From Aporrectodea caliginosa (lineage: Eukaryota > Annelida > Clitellata > Crassiclitellata > Lumbricidae), in contig JACEVL010000161.1 in the NCBI GenBank assembly GCA_020284085.1, positions 1,208,501 through 1,272,500 on the forward strand: a DNA stretch of 64,000 nt, given 5' to 3'. A program made the translations under genes and the position numbers. Below, in pieces: positions 1-10,857 of the stretch. Position 1 is the stretch's first letter; each line of letters starts with the position of its first letter. The notes beneath the pieces were generated by a model. It had not been told where the DNA came from. It saw only the letters and a list, made by a program, of their open reading frames with translations, and did no database searches.

Positions 1-625
1 TTCGTCTGGCGCTAGATAAATCCGACAGATGTGGCGAAATATATATATGTATACACAATTACGTAGGCCTGTATACCAAGTCACTTATATAACGCATTTT
101 TGGAACCTCCTCAAAAACGTCGTATCGTGTATTCAGTTCGCTCACGTTCCGTTGGCATGTTCAGACAATTAGTTATCAGAATGATGGGATTCGAACCCTG
201 GTCACTGAACCTGTCTTGCACCTCGACCAATCTAATTGAGGCGTATGGGAGGGGAGGGGAGGGGAGGGGAGGGGAGGGGAGGGGAAGAGAAGGAACAGTA
301 GAAGGAGGAGGAATGGCAGAAAGAGGAAAACAGATTTGCACCGGCGAAGAGACGATGAGCAGACAGTGCGACATGCAAACACACATACAGACAAACAAAC
401 AAGCTGACAGTCACAGATAAGTTTAAGTTTTTATTTCCTACGTTAAACTACAATAACTTACTATAATAATATTATTCAAACACACGCAGGCTATAATAGA
501 TGGCTGATATAAATATACATGAAGAGCAGTCTCGTTAGGCTATTCACAGGAGACAGCCATGGGTATTTGAAGTGCCCAGTAGACCCTACTCGTTAAGCTA
601 TCCTCAAGAGGCAGCAATAGCTATT
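1..625. other. Left-edge intergenic DNA with a tRNA-like SINE head and a GGGGA tract
   Basis: No gene is seen. On the minus strand, 172-240 looks like a tRNA-derived SINE head: a reversed B-box (GGGATTCGAACCC at 186-198) lies about 35 bases from a reversed A-box-like stretch. A (GGGGA)n tract lies at 248-284. Apparent short reading frames over this tract are low-complexity artefacts. Confidence 0.4.
248..284. repeat. (GGGGA)n microsatellite
   Basis: About seven uninterrupted GGGGA units are visible, followed by purine-rich sequence to about 315. Confidence 0.85.
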
Positions 626-629
626 CGAA

Positions 630-775
630 GTACCAGCGACATCAATTTTCTTAGCCTCGGCATATGAAGGCGTGTCGTCAGTCCTATCCATCGCCGCCTG
701 ATCTTCCCGCAGACAGTACGACAAGTGTACTCATTGTAGCCGAGTTGACTATAGGGGACGCACATGGAGCCGAGA
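630..775 (-). mobile_element. SINE fragment (tail of the 1.8-kb copy)
   Basis: This matches the 3' body of the SINE at 1815-2040 (shared CTTAGCCTCGGCATATGA, then GTCTTCCC-type and GTAGCTGAGTTGGCTA-like blocks). Both copies read tail-first on the plus strand, so both lie on the minus strand. The tRNA-like head is missing here. Confidence 0.6.
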
Positions 776-1814
776 GGGAAGCGCAACAGAAGGAAGGAGA
801 ACGAGGTGGAAGTAGGTAGCAGGAACTAGGAGGAAATGAGCTATAGGAAAAATAGAAAGACGATCGAGGAGGCGGCACAGGAAGAAAAAGCGGAGGAGGA
901 GGAGGAGGAGGAATGGGAAGAGGAGAAGGGGAAGAACGGTTTATGAAATGCAAACAGGGGAAAACGTTTCTGAAACAAGGGATGACTCTCAGTCAACAGT
1001 GAGTTGCGGCGGAGAATGACGCAATGATGACGCCAGCGCAGTCTCAGTGACGTCATTGTCCATTCGACCGGAATGTCTGAAACAAAAGACAGCAAGAACT
1101 TCTATAGCACCATTAAAGGCAAACAAATACATAGACACCAACACACTAGTTGCTAATATATAGTATGTATCAATCTGTAATGTGAGACAACATGGATTTT
1201 CTGGTCGATAATTGTCACGGATCAATTTCGTTTATAAGCAAATGTATGATGTGTAATGTGCATATCTTTATACATATCATATCTAAATAACGACTTTACA
1301 TCATAAGCCTATCATATGTGTATGACATGCTTGCATAGAATAATCTATAGGCCTATATATAATTTCTGAACTTCTTAGGGTTTCGTGTGCATTATACCTA
1401 AAGATTAGAATGAACACTCCTAAAGTATTATCTACTAACAGAAGACACTGCATGTTTAGTGTGGCTAAAAGGACATCGACTGTTGCCTGTATACTGCCAC
1501 ACATTTATATCTAACTGTCGCAAAAGGCCAAGACGATTGTCTGAAGCTACAAGGGTATACACTACAGTGAATGTGCTTTAATATCAGACAATCGATGTCT
1601 GTGAGCACCTTCAGTTTATTTATGATGCCATAATGATGGTAGGCTATAGTAGCTATATACCGTGTTAGCGACATCTTGTGGATGCCAGGGGCTGTTGACG
1701 CCGTCCTTACTTCACATCAACAGATATCAGGGAACTGAGATATAATCAACGACAACCTGATTGAAGATGAAGTCCCTTAAACTTAGTCCTGAGACAGCCA
1801 TGGCAATGAAGTTT
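776..1814. other. Intergenic, no recognisable gene
   Basis: The span holds a purine-rich block (about 780-935) whose antisense gives Ser/Pro/Phe-rich spurious frames, then ordinary AT-rich sequence. I see no exon-like block, repeat family or RNA gene. TAGGCCTA occurs at 1348. Confidence 0.5.
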
Positions 1815-2042
1815 TAGCGACTTCATTTTCTTAGCCTCGGCATATGAGGGCGGGTTGCCAGTTCTCTCATCACCGTCTCGTCTTCCCACCGACAATGTAC
1901 GGTCAATGTAATCATTATAGCTGAGTTGGCTAGGAGCGCAGGTGGAACAGAAATCTTGACGCAAATTTCTGCCGTGCAGGCGGGGATTTGAACCCCGACC
2001 TCTCGATTCACAGTACAGCACGCTAGCCACTACACTATCGAT
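1815..2042 (-). mobile_element. tRNA-derived SINE, near full length
   Basis: Read on the minus strand it starts with a tRNA-like head: an A-box-like TAGTGTAGTGGCTAGCGTGC, then a B-box GGTTCAAATCCC about 35 bases later. A non-tRNA body ends in the ATGCCGAGGCTAAGAAAATG block. The same body is found at 630-775. The head resembles a tRNA but lacks a proper acceptor stem, so this is a SINE and not a tRNA gene. Confidence 0.75.
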
Positions 2043-3602
2043 AACCGATAGACGATTAGGTCTAAGGTAGGCCTACTGGCTACTGCAAACCTATCTGTTG
2101 AAAGCATGCAGTGTCTGCTATGAAAATCGATTCTACTGTGGCTAGACGTATACAAAGTCGAATGTCTCGTGCTAAACAAGTGTGACGACAGATGGAATTT
2201 ATCATTAAGTAATGCACGAATTGTATAAAAGTTTGACTTGCAGTTCACACAAGATTATACGCTTTATTAAATTCGTTGATCATCAATGGACTGTTTCAGA
2301 CGTAAACCTGTCTAAAATCTAGGGGGCTATTGCCCTCTTCTCCTTCCCCTCCCTGCCCCTGCCCCTGCTCCTGCCCTCCCAGCAGCTTCGGGGTCTGGGG
2401 AGCGCTGTAAGCTCCCAGTAACCCCTCAGGCCCTCACCTTGGCCGCTCACCTGAAGCGTGGGTAATGATAATAAGAATTTTGATTTGTACATCAAAATGT
2501 AATAATAATTAAGCCAGAGAATATCATATTACTAATAAATGTTACTTAATTGTTACTTAACTGTGCTTTACTAAACAGTAAAGCACAGTTAGGCCTAAGT
2601 GTTAACATGATCCAATGTGGCCTTTAGTCGAATCATGGACCTCTGACGCCATACAAAACAGGTGTGACAAGGATTAAAGGCTCCACTATAATAGCCTTTT
2701 ATAGATCTCATTTTGTCACTCTTTAGCGTCTTGCCTGCCTTAGGATTATGTTATGCATTGTAACCATTGTCATCTGATAATACTGGCGCTTGCGGACGGT
2801 TGTCGATTCATACTACCAGACTAGTGAATGAGGGTAGCGACTGCTTCAATTTCTTTATGGGTGGTCCGCTTGATATATTTCGGTTTTACAAATGAAAAAC
2901 AGTTAATCTAATCAAATGAGAAATATTTTATCTAATCCGTCTGCACTTGATCAATGACCACTTCCGGAAGTTCTGGTCGGAAATGAATGAAAGTGAATAA
3001 AAATTAGAAACTGAAACGCAGTGAGTATGATTAACTAAACGTCGTATTACTGTCAGAATATTAGGGGAGTTCAATGCCTGGGCAGGCCTGGCCCCTCAAT
3101 TATGGGGTGGGGGGGGGCTCGAGCCTAGCGGCCTACAGGAGTTTCCGCCTATAACCCTTTCCCGTCCAACAATTATTAATAGCCCTAGGACTTCACTGAT
3201 CTCGGAGAGACGCCGCCCTTCGCTTTAGGCCAGGAATCTTAAGTTTAGGGCGCTCTAATAGAAAATATTAGAGCATCACTTTTCGATGCTGGCTTTAAGG
3301 GTCTCCCTGCGTGCGAAAGACCGCGAAAGCAACTGAGATTTGAGTAGTACGGAAGACCGCAAGCGTCATCCAGATCAGGCTATAAGATAAATACGTCGCA
3401 AAGTGTGTTAACTAAAGGTTGTCGCGCCATGAGTTGCAATATAGACGCGAAATGGCGAAGCATGCGTTCTGCATGTAAACGAACAGAGGAATCTTGGTAT
3501 CGTGTGGTTAGTGATCGCCACACTAATTTACTACACAATTCTGACAATTCACTTTTCTGAATACTGACGCCGCCGAAATAAACTGCATTTGAGCAATCCG
3601 GA
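2043..3602. other. Intergenic with a C-rich block and a G run
   Basis: A C-rich block spans about 2330-2460 and another G/C-rich stretch with a G9 run lies near 3085-3140. Both could be ends of short DNA elements, but no paired termini were found. An 88-residue minus-strand frame over 3380-3646 has no recognisable family. No gene is called. Confidence 0.4.
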
Positions 3603-3850
3603 ATGCTGTCGGTCGACGGTCGTGCACTCACTAAACTCCCATACACTCACATTCACATCACTCCTGTTCTCAAATCACTTCACTTAAAATACCTGAACAA
3701 ATTAATAGAATATAAACTACTATCACTTATCAACAGCACACTCCATCCCCCACCACCAGCGCTCATAAATTCGAAAGACCAATACGTTCACAATTTAAAC
3801 ATTTTGCTCAACTCCCATAGTGACCCTACATTTCCGCCCGATATTTAACT
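3603..3850 (+). pseudogene. CR1/L2-like LINE fragment (end of the RT ORF)
   Basis: The translation contains a HITPVLKSLH block followed by a short degenerate stretch. This block is typical of the tail of CR1-like LINE reverse transcriptases and matches HITPILKSLHWL in the longer copy at 53440-54880. The fragment is 5'-truncated and does not carry the RT catalytic motifs. Confidence 0.6.
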
Positions 3851-4436
3851 CTTCTCTCGTTTTATCCCTTATAAAATTTGGAAATCGCTCATTAGTCCTA
3901 CAGCTGTTCAGCCACTCCGGAATGGTTTCCTGTCAGAATATTGCCAAGTATCCGATCTATCCTACAAACTTATTAAAACTGCACTGTTTGTCATCTCCGT
4001 ATTGGTCTTTCTCTTCCACTTCCGCGGTCTCCGCGTGGGCAACGTCCTGAGGATGTCCTGTTCTGAGAATAGGGTTCGCTACTGTACCTCCAACAGTCGG
4101 TCCCGCTTTGTGTGCCTTCTTAGCCATTGGCTTCCTCTTCACCACCATTATACGTCTCGTAATTTTGGAACTATCGCCACTAATATCAGACACCAGTCGT
4201 TCTTTGAGTTCCTGAGACAGAGAAGTCGCTGACCAGTCTCTGCGTCTTTCTGCCCTAGGTTCATGTATATATTGGGCAATGCATCTTACCCCTCAAGCGT
4301 ATCTCGGTCTATATTTTCGCTAGTTTGATGACTTCTGACCTCACCTACGTAACTACATTAGTCATGCAATACTATTTATAGGCCTATCAGTTGTCCTATA
4401 TATATGGGCTCTGTTTTGACAGTTTTCGTCCAACAC

Positions 4437-5238
4437 CATAGTTGTAAAAAACGTTTTTTTCGTTTTTTATTTTTCCTCCCAAAACGTCGTTTTTTATTTC
4501 TCGTCTCGTTTTTCCCGTTTTTTATTTTTTTATGTAACTTAATTTATTTATTAACTGTCTATTACTATTTGTTTAATTTTATTTTTGTCTGATATCCCTT
4601 ACGTTGTCTCCGTCCTGTCAAGGATTCATATAATTTACGTCACTATTTAGTGTCATCAGTTGAAATAAACAGCTACAGGAAATAAAATTTATAAAAGTTA
4701 TTTGAATTTCTAAGTTATCCAAAATGCGAAATGTTGTCTTTGTACTCAGTAATCTCTTATTGACTTATAAACTGACGAATATTACTCCATATCAAGTTCT
4801 TATATAGGCCTAAGTCAGAATTGTAGGTAGACCTACTTTTTAATTAAGTACACTCTATAGGCCTACTTGCAAAGTTTAGTTTTTAGTTGCTTATGTCTGC
4901 ATGGATTGATATGGACTTATGTATACAATTTTAATTTGAAAAGATTTCAATATTTTTAATTTCTCGAATTCTTTTTAAACCAACTAAGTCTTATGAAAAA
5001 GAAAATAATTGTTTTAGATTACTGTTACTTGGTGATTACTAATAAAGTTATGTTATTTGCTAATTAAAGTAAAATTTTGTTAACAAGGTTTTAATTTTAA
5101 AGTGCAGTAAAAGGTGTAGAAAGTCAAATTATTTTCTTTTCCGTTTTTTTCTCGTTTTTTTCCGTTTTTTATTTTTTTCAATAAAACGACGTTTTTTTCC
5201 CGTTTTTTATTTTGATTTGATCGTTTTTAACAACTATG
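4437..5238. mobile_element. hAT-like MITE with perfect 8-bp target duplication
   Basis: Termini are CATAGTTGTAAAAAACG on the left and the reverse complement of CATAGTTGTTAAAAACG on the right. The flanking octamer TCCAACAC is repeated exactly at 4429-4436 and 5239-5246. The body is AT-rich. CGTTTTTT/CGTTTTTTATTT motifs repeat just inside both ends. No transposase frame remains. An 8-bp duplication suggests hAT, but without a transposase this is inference. Confidence 0.85.
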
Positions 5239-5492
5239 TCCAACACAGTTGATGAACTGCTTAGGTCTCTTTGTTGGCAGTTCTTAACCAACTGACAGCG
5301 AATGTCCTCTCTCTACAATCTTCGCTCCTTGCAGACAGACCTCCGTCACGATACTAAGATTCCTCAGCTATTTATATGCACAACACAACTTTCGCCGCTC
5401 TACATTAAAGACGACGTGCGGGCGCGCAGCCTCTAGTCAGCGCTATGATGTCGCACGGACGACGCTTTTGTCTTCCGTACTATAGACTCAGT

Positions 5493-6079
5493 TAGTGTTG
5501 CTTTCGTTAACGATAACTAAAACGAAAACCTTCGTTAACGAAAACAAAAGGTTATAGTTAACTAAAACTAAAACTAAAACTAGATGAAAAACGATAACGA
5601 AATAAAAATTAAACTAAGGCAGTCGAAAACTAATAATAACGAAAACACATAACGAAAACGAAAACGAAAACACATAACGAAAACCTAGCGTCTTAGGCTA
5701 TTCAATGTTTTTAGATATACGCGTTTTATAATCAGCACTTCGTTCGGTAATCTTCCGATCTTTGTAATTTTATAAGATGTCCGAACTAAATTTAGGTGGT
5801 AGACCTAAAACTAATGGTGTTTTAAGTATTGATCAAAAACAGATTGTAGCGAGTGAATCCTTTTTGGTGCTAAAGACTGTATGCGGGAAAAATATTGCCA
5901 GACTCTGCGAAATAACTAAAACTAATAATAACAACTAAAACCCCTAGCATGTGAAACTAATAATAACTAAAACTAAAACTTGGTGAAATAACTAAAACTA
6001 ATAATAACTTAAACACGTATAGCATGTAAAACTAATAATAACTAAAACTAAAACTCAAGGCAAAACTAAAACAACACTA
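5493..6079. mobile_element. MITE made of AACTAAAAC repeats
   Basis: The ends are inverted: TAGTGTTG at 5493-5500 and CAACACTA at 6072-6079. The interior is filled with variants of AACTAAAAC, TAATAATAACTAAAAC and CGTTAACGAAAAC. No clean 8-bp duplication was found; a 4-bp AGTT on each side is possible if the ends are one base shorter. Superfamily is uncertain. Confidence 0.6.
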
Positions 6080-7250
6080 GTTGGCATCGTGCGTAGCACT
6101 TAATCTCATGGTCCTTCGCATATAGGGAACTCCTCTATGTCAACGTCAAATTATCTCTGAGGGGCAGTGAGGGCGCCTTAAACTTACGGTATGACTGACC
6201 TGAAATAAGGGCCGCGTCCTAATGGCCCCATTTTATTTGAAAGAGGAGGAGGAGGAGGAGGGGTATTGTGTCAAATTGAAGTATTATAAAACGTTAAGTT
6301 TTTAGAAATAAACAGCGAATGGAAAACTCAAGTGCAAATCTATCACATGATTCATATGTTAAGTAAAATTATCATTATTGATAAAGCCCATATACAGGCC
6401 ATGCGATCTGTCCGCCGCACAATCCCACTGAAAACAAAAATGGCGGGTGAAGGACTGGCAGTGTAGTCTGTGCATGGAAACAAGTGTGACGCTCAAAGAT
6501 AAAAATAGGTTGACCATGGCCCAGTGTGGAGAAAGATAGTTGGAAGCGTCTTCTGGGCTGACAAGTTAGCTTTTACTGAATTCTCTCATGCAACGCCTTC
6601 ACAACTGTTAGCCTGCCATCTTCACTGGCATCTTCACAGAAGTAGGCTACTCTATCAAGACAGCTCACAGATCATCAGTGGCGTCCAGTCCAAAGGAGTT
6701 TTGAGATATTTCGTTTCGTTTAGTCATGAACTCATGATTTTAGACTTTCAAAAGTCAAAACTATGAAGTAAGATCTATAACTACGACTTATTGCAGTTTA
6801 TTCCAAAAGAGACCTATTATAAAAAAAACTATCAAATTTGTCAGCTCATCGAAGCTATTTACTGGTAAAAGTTTATCATTTAAAAAGGAGAGTATATAAA
6901 CTAACAACATAGAGATTAAGCTAAGTCCCACTGTCCTCCTTATGGTACCTGTTATATTAAATTGATCATTTTTGCTATATGAATACGCTTTGTTCGATAA
7001 TAATAAAATTCTGATTCCCCAGCATATTTAGACAATGCACAGGTTCAAAGAAGCAAATGCACAATTTGACCTCAGTTTGGTACCAAATGGTCGCAATAAA
7101 TATCTGTCATAGTTCTGGCACAACAGTGTCTGCTATTGACAGACAACAACTTTTAACATTGACGTCTAGTATACGTTTGTATGTAATGCATGGACATTTG
7201 TATAGCGCTATTTAAGAGCCTCTCACAGCTCCGGGCGGTTCTTATATAAA
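6080..7250. other. Intergenic, no recognisable gene
   Basis: The span contains a short AGG-rich run near 6245-6260 and otherwise unique AT-rich sequence. A short AAAATGGCGGG (YY1-like) lies near 6437. I see no supported exon. Confidence 0.4.
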
Positions 7251-7254
7251 TCTG

Positions 7255-7400
7255 TACGTGCGTGTATGTGTGTATAACTTCTGGCGTTTGTGTTTGTGAA
7301 CGCGTGCTTTTGCGTGTGCTTGCGACAGTCTGCGTGCTGTGTGTGCGTGCGTGTGTGTGCGGCGTGTGCGTGTGCGTATATGTGTGTGTGTGGGTCGGCG
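7255..7400. repeat. Alternating purine-pyrimidine (TG/CG) tract
   Basis: Imperfect TGTGCG/TGTGTG repeats run through this stretch. The Cys/Val/Arg-rich frames over it are low-complexity artefacts. CG-containing alternation could favour Z-DNA. Confidence 0.7.
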
Positions 7401-7604
7401 GCGTAAGGCGGGGATCTTCGTCCATTGTTCTGTTTCGCGTCTCAGCGATACCTCGTCAATCTATTTACCCGCCATGTTTGTTTTCGCGCCAAACGGACCG
7501 GTACGAGATGCAAGTGCGTGTCCGCAGAGCCTTTTATCCGAGCCGACGTTTAACCTCCCTCCACCCATATCTACCACTTTCCCTCTCGTGTCATAATTAT
7601 GCCT

Positions 7605-7772
7605 ATACATATACATACATACACATATACATACGCACATACATGTGGAATATCGCTATATAGACTATTCATATAAATACATACACATGCATATATAATT
7701 ATAATATATATATATGTATGCATATACATGTATGTATATATAAATGCATGTGCCCGATATACATAGGCATCC

Positions 7773-7823
<51 letters not shown>

Positions 7824-7825
7824 CC
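7605..7825. repeat. CATA/TATG and (TA)n microsatellite cluster
   Basis: Imperfect CATA/TATG repeats lead into an uninterrupted (AT)n run at about 7773-7822. Confidence 0.85.
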
Positions 7826-8103
7826 CATCATGCATGTAGTCCAATTGGTGCAATGTATGTATACTCGACGTTCCGTGTGTGTGTGCTCCGTAATGTGTAC
7901 TCTTCGGTCCCTTTCTAAATATATAGGTATCGTATCGGATGCCAGGCGCATGCCTTCTTAGGTCTACCACCGACCCACCCATCCCCCCAACACTCACCCA
8001 CACCCCTACCCCTCGTCGAGTTTAAATCATGCATCACACACTCCTCCTACAGTTACACCATTTCCTCATACATATATTTACACATTGGATATAATATCAT
8101 ACA

Positions 8104-8160
8104 TGCATATATATAATATTATATATATGTAATATTATATATATAATATATATATATATT
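8104..8160. repeat. AT-dinucleotide-rich palindromic tract
   Basis: Interleaved ATAT and TAATATTA blocks give repeated self-complementary segments. Confidence 0.7.
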
Positions 8161-8689
8161 ACTTGTAGATGTCGCAAGTCGCAACTAGCGTTAATACTCG
8201 TTAACAGCAGCTGTAGATTACATGGGATTAGATTGGATTAAATGAATAATACATAATTATAACTATCACATACACAAACGTAAATCGTTTGAATGACAAA
8301 ACTGTATGACATATAAATTTTCACAATTGTCACATGCCTGTAGTGTATAGGCCTATGTATGTGTGTTACATGATATCTATGTACATAGGCTTACACAGCT
8401 ATGGCATGTTATATATAATGTGACATGTATGTGTGTATGTAGGCCTATATATTCATATAGAAGAATGAATGGATGGAAGTATGGATAGACAGAGAGACAG
8501 ACAGAGACAGACAGACAGATATATAATATGTATAGGGTGCATCATTACTCTGTAAACGCTCGTTCGTAAGTTTGAAAACGGAAAGTAAATATTTAAGAAT
8601 CGTCCTCAACGGTGAGTATATATGGTCGCCGCTGCCGCAAGAGGTCGTCAAAGGGGCGGAAGGCCTTTCAGTCGGGGTTTTTTGTCGGG

Positions 8690-8960
8690 CCCTGTGACAT
8701 CTGATCCAACCGACCGACCGACCGACCTCACTGAGGAGCTCTCCTTCGACCCGTACCACCACCCCCACCCACCATCTACAGCAGTCTGTTTCTCTGTCTG
8801 TCTCTCTTTCTCTTTCTCTTTCTGTCTGTCTGTCTCCCTGTCTCTGTCAGGTTGACTGGCCTGATGTCTGCATGCCCTGGCGTGCACTTGTTTCGACGGA
8901 GCTGACAAATTTCCGTGATTTTTGATGATGACGATGACGATGATGATGATGATGATGACG
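8690..8960. repeat. Short CCGA, TCTG and GAT simple repeats
   Basis: (CCGA)n lies near 8708-8727, pyrimidine TCTG/TCTT repeats at about 8785-8850, and (GAT)n with GAC variants at 8923-8959. No gene is supported. Confidence 0.7.
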
Positions 8961-9134
8961 TGGAACCGAATTTGATCCTATCTGCCTATGGATTTTGTTT
9001 TGACTGAGCGCCTTTGAATAAGCTGGTTCCGCGGCTTTCCCTTTTTTGAGCGCTGTAGAAATCTCGAGATTACGATTACCAACCAGTCAATCAATGATCA
9101 CGAGTATGGTGAGACGGATGAGAAGGAAGAGAGG

Positions 9135-9230
9135 GATAAGATAAGATAAGATAAGATAAGATAAGATAAGATAAGATAAGATAAGATAAGATAAGATAAG
9201 ATAAGATAAGATAAGATAAGATAAGATAAG
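9135..9230. repeat. (GATAA)n pentamer tract, about 19 units
   Basis: About 19 GATAA units are uninterrupted. Each unit contains a GATA core. The tract lies about 340 bases past the visible Six exon in that gene's downstream direction, probably in its intron. Confidence 0.95.
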
Positions 9231-9238
9231 GTTAAGTA

Positions 9239-9298
9239 TTAGATTAGATTAAATTAGATTAGATTAGATTAAATTAGATTAGATTAGATTATATCGGA
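9239..9298. repeat. (GATTA)n pentamer tract
   Basis: Imperfect AGATTAGATTAAATTAGATT units directly follow the GATAA tract and probably derive from it by point change. Each unit holds an ATTA core. Confidence 0.85.
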
Positions 9299-9473
9299 TT
9301 ATTATAGGCCTACTAGTTTAGATTCGATTAGAAAAGAGCAGAGCAGGCGATCACGTGATCACAATACAGTGACTGCGGTACTTAACTGCAGTAGACTATT
9401 CTGGACTACCCTAGCATACGCTACACTACAATACACTGCACTGCATTACAGTACATTGCATAAAGACATTTTC

Positions 9474-9512
9474 GCTCCTGAGTAGATTTCCTGAAGGGGC
9501 GCTATATAAATC
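9474..9512 (+). mobile_element. SINE tail fragment
   Basis: GAGTAGATTTCCTGAAGGGGCGCTATA matches the 3' tail of the SINE copies at 30045-30275 and 37185-37290 (GAGTAGAAATCTTGAAG then GGCGCTATA). Only the tail is present, about 60 bases past the Six exon donor site. Confidence 0.55.
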
Positions 9513-9571
9513 TCCAGAATGAATTTACAGTAGGCTACAGTTTGAAAGAGCGGCAAACGCCGGTCAACCAC

Positions 9572-10233
9572 CTGTTTCGCGCGGCCGCTCTGTCCCTCTG
9601 GCGTCGATTCTTGAACCAGTTTCCGACCTGGATCGGAGTGAGTCCGGTCAGCTGCGCCAGATCCCTCTTCCTTCCCGGATTCGGATAGGGATCCCGTGCA
9701 TACCACTCCCTGAGTACGATCCTCGTCTGCTCCCGGAAGCAGTGCGTCCGCGTCTCTCCGTCCCAGATCGTCGGCGGGAGCGGGTACTTCTTCCGTATCC
9801 GGTACTTGTCGACTGGACCCAGCGGACGGTTTCGTATCTGCTCCGCTTCGCGGTAGCGCGACTCTAGCCACAGTGTCTGTAATTTGACGTGAGAGTCCTT
9901 GCGGAAGCGGTGACCCTCGATGATCCGGTAGACTTCCGGGTAGCGACCGGCGTGGAATGCGACGAGGACGCGGGCTCGAAGGACTGGATCGCATCGGTCG
10001 AGGGAGGTACTGGTCGGCAGGGACCAGAGGAAGCGAGCCAGTCGGTCGATGTGGCCGCTCTCCTCCAGCGTCTCGCAGACGCGGGCTACCTGCTGGGGAG
10101 TGAAGTCGAGGAGGGGTAGAGGGCAAAGGAGAGGGACGGATGAGGGAGGATTGGAGGAGGTCGATGAGGAGGAGGAAGGGAGAGGAAGAAACGGTGAGGA
10201 GGAAGAGAATCCGATGCCAGTTAAGGAATTCAT
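9572..10233 (-). CDS. Six3/6: SIX-domain homeobox transcription factor, Six3/6 class (coding exon 1)
   Basis: A 220-codon exon encodes a Ser/Pro-rich N-terminus (residues 1-42), a SIX domain (about 43-152) and a Six-type homeodomain (about 153-216) with recognition helix [35 protein letters not shown] and [13 protein letters not shown] are Six3/6 signatures and separate it from Six1/2 and Six4/5. Start: first Met at 10231-10233. The reading frame runs on to a stop at 9535, but CAG|GTGGTT at 9572/9571 splits the Arg codon (AG|G) just after the homeodomain, where Six3 genes have their conserved intron, so the last 11 residues are probably intronic. The C-terminal exon was not found and may lie beyond the left edge. 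Family members are nuclear DNA-binding factors that act with Groucho in anterior, eye and forebrain patterning. The SIX domain (for example [27 protein letters not shown]) is more divergent than usual for Six3, so a duplicate copy is possible. Confidence 0.93.
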
Positions 10234-10269
10234 TCTGTTTCTCCCAATGGACTATAGACAATTATAGTC

Positions 10270-10857
10270 TATGGTGAGTCGTACAGCGTATTTCATTCGT
10301 CTTTTAGTCCGGGGTGAGCAGTTATTCTTAATGCGCTCAGTTCAGTCTTACTTTGAAGGTTGCATTATGCTATGACTTCATACGGCGCAACTGTTCGATG
10401 AATCCATTTTCCGTTCTTCGATATAATATGCATAGTGAGTTGTGCTGCTCCAACTTGTAGTAGCGCTGGAAAAGTTACAAATCAGATGATTTTTTATGTT
10501 TCAAATCAGAACCATAATCCTGAAGAGCAATCGGATGTATATGCCATCTAACGAAACTGACATTTATGCAGCGCAACTGTAGATTTCTGGAGACAGTCTT
10601 TACTTGCTCTCTTGGCTTCTTCTTGTTCGACTTCTTGCATCGACCTTGACCTCGTGGTAATCTTAACACATACATGCACACAAACATATATACATACATA
10701 GCATACATGCATATACACTTACATATACGCACAAGCATACATCCATGCATACAATTCATAAATACAATGCATACATACATGTACGAGTACGTATACATAC
10801 AATTGTTGCAATACATTGCATCACATCGCAACACACTATAGGCTACATATTACGTAT
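10270..10857. other. Upstream flank of the Six gene
   Basis: This is the 5' side of the minus-strand Six gene. A TATA-like ATATAATATG lies at about 10419-10428, 190 bases before the start codon, but there is no further support for a core promoter. CATA-type simple repeats occupy about 10665-10800. No other gene is seen. Confidence 0.35.

Noticed and set aside
3957..4193. 78-residue basic minus-strand frame (starts MSDISGDSSKITRR)
   Set aside because: Composition is protein-like, but there is no family resemblance, no promoter or splice signals, and it adjoins a LINE fragment; not enough to call a gene.
9446..10261. 271-residue frame overlapping the Six exon
   Set aside because: It is a shifted frame over the same GC-rich exon; the homeodomain lies in the 232-residue frame.
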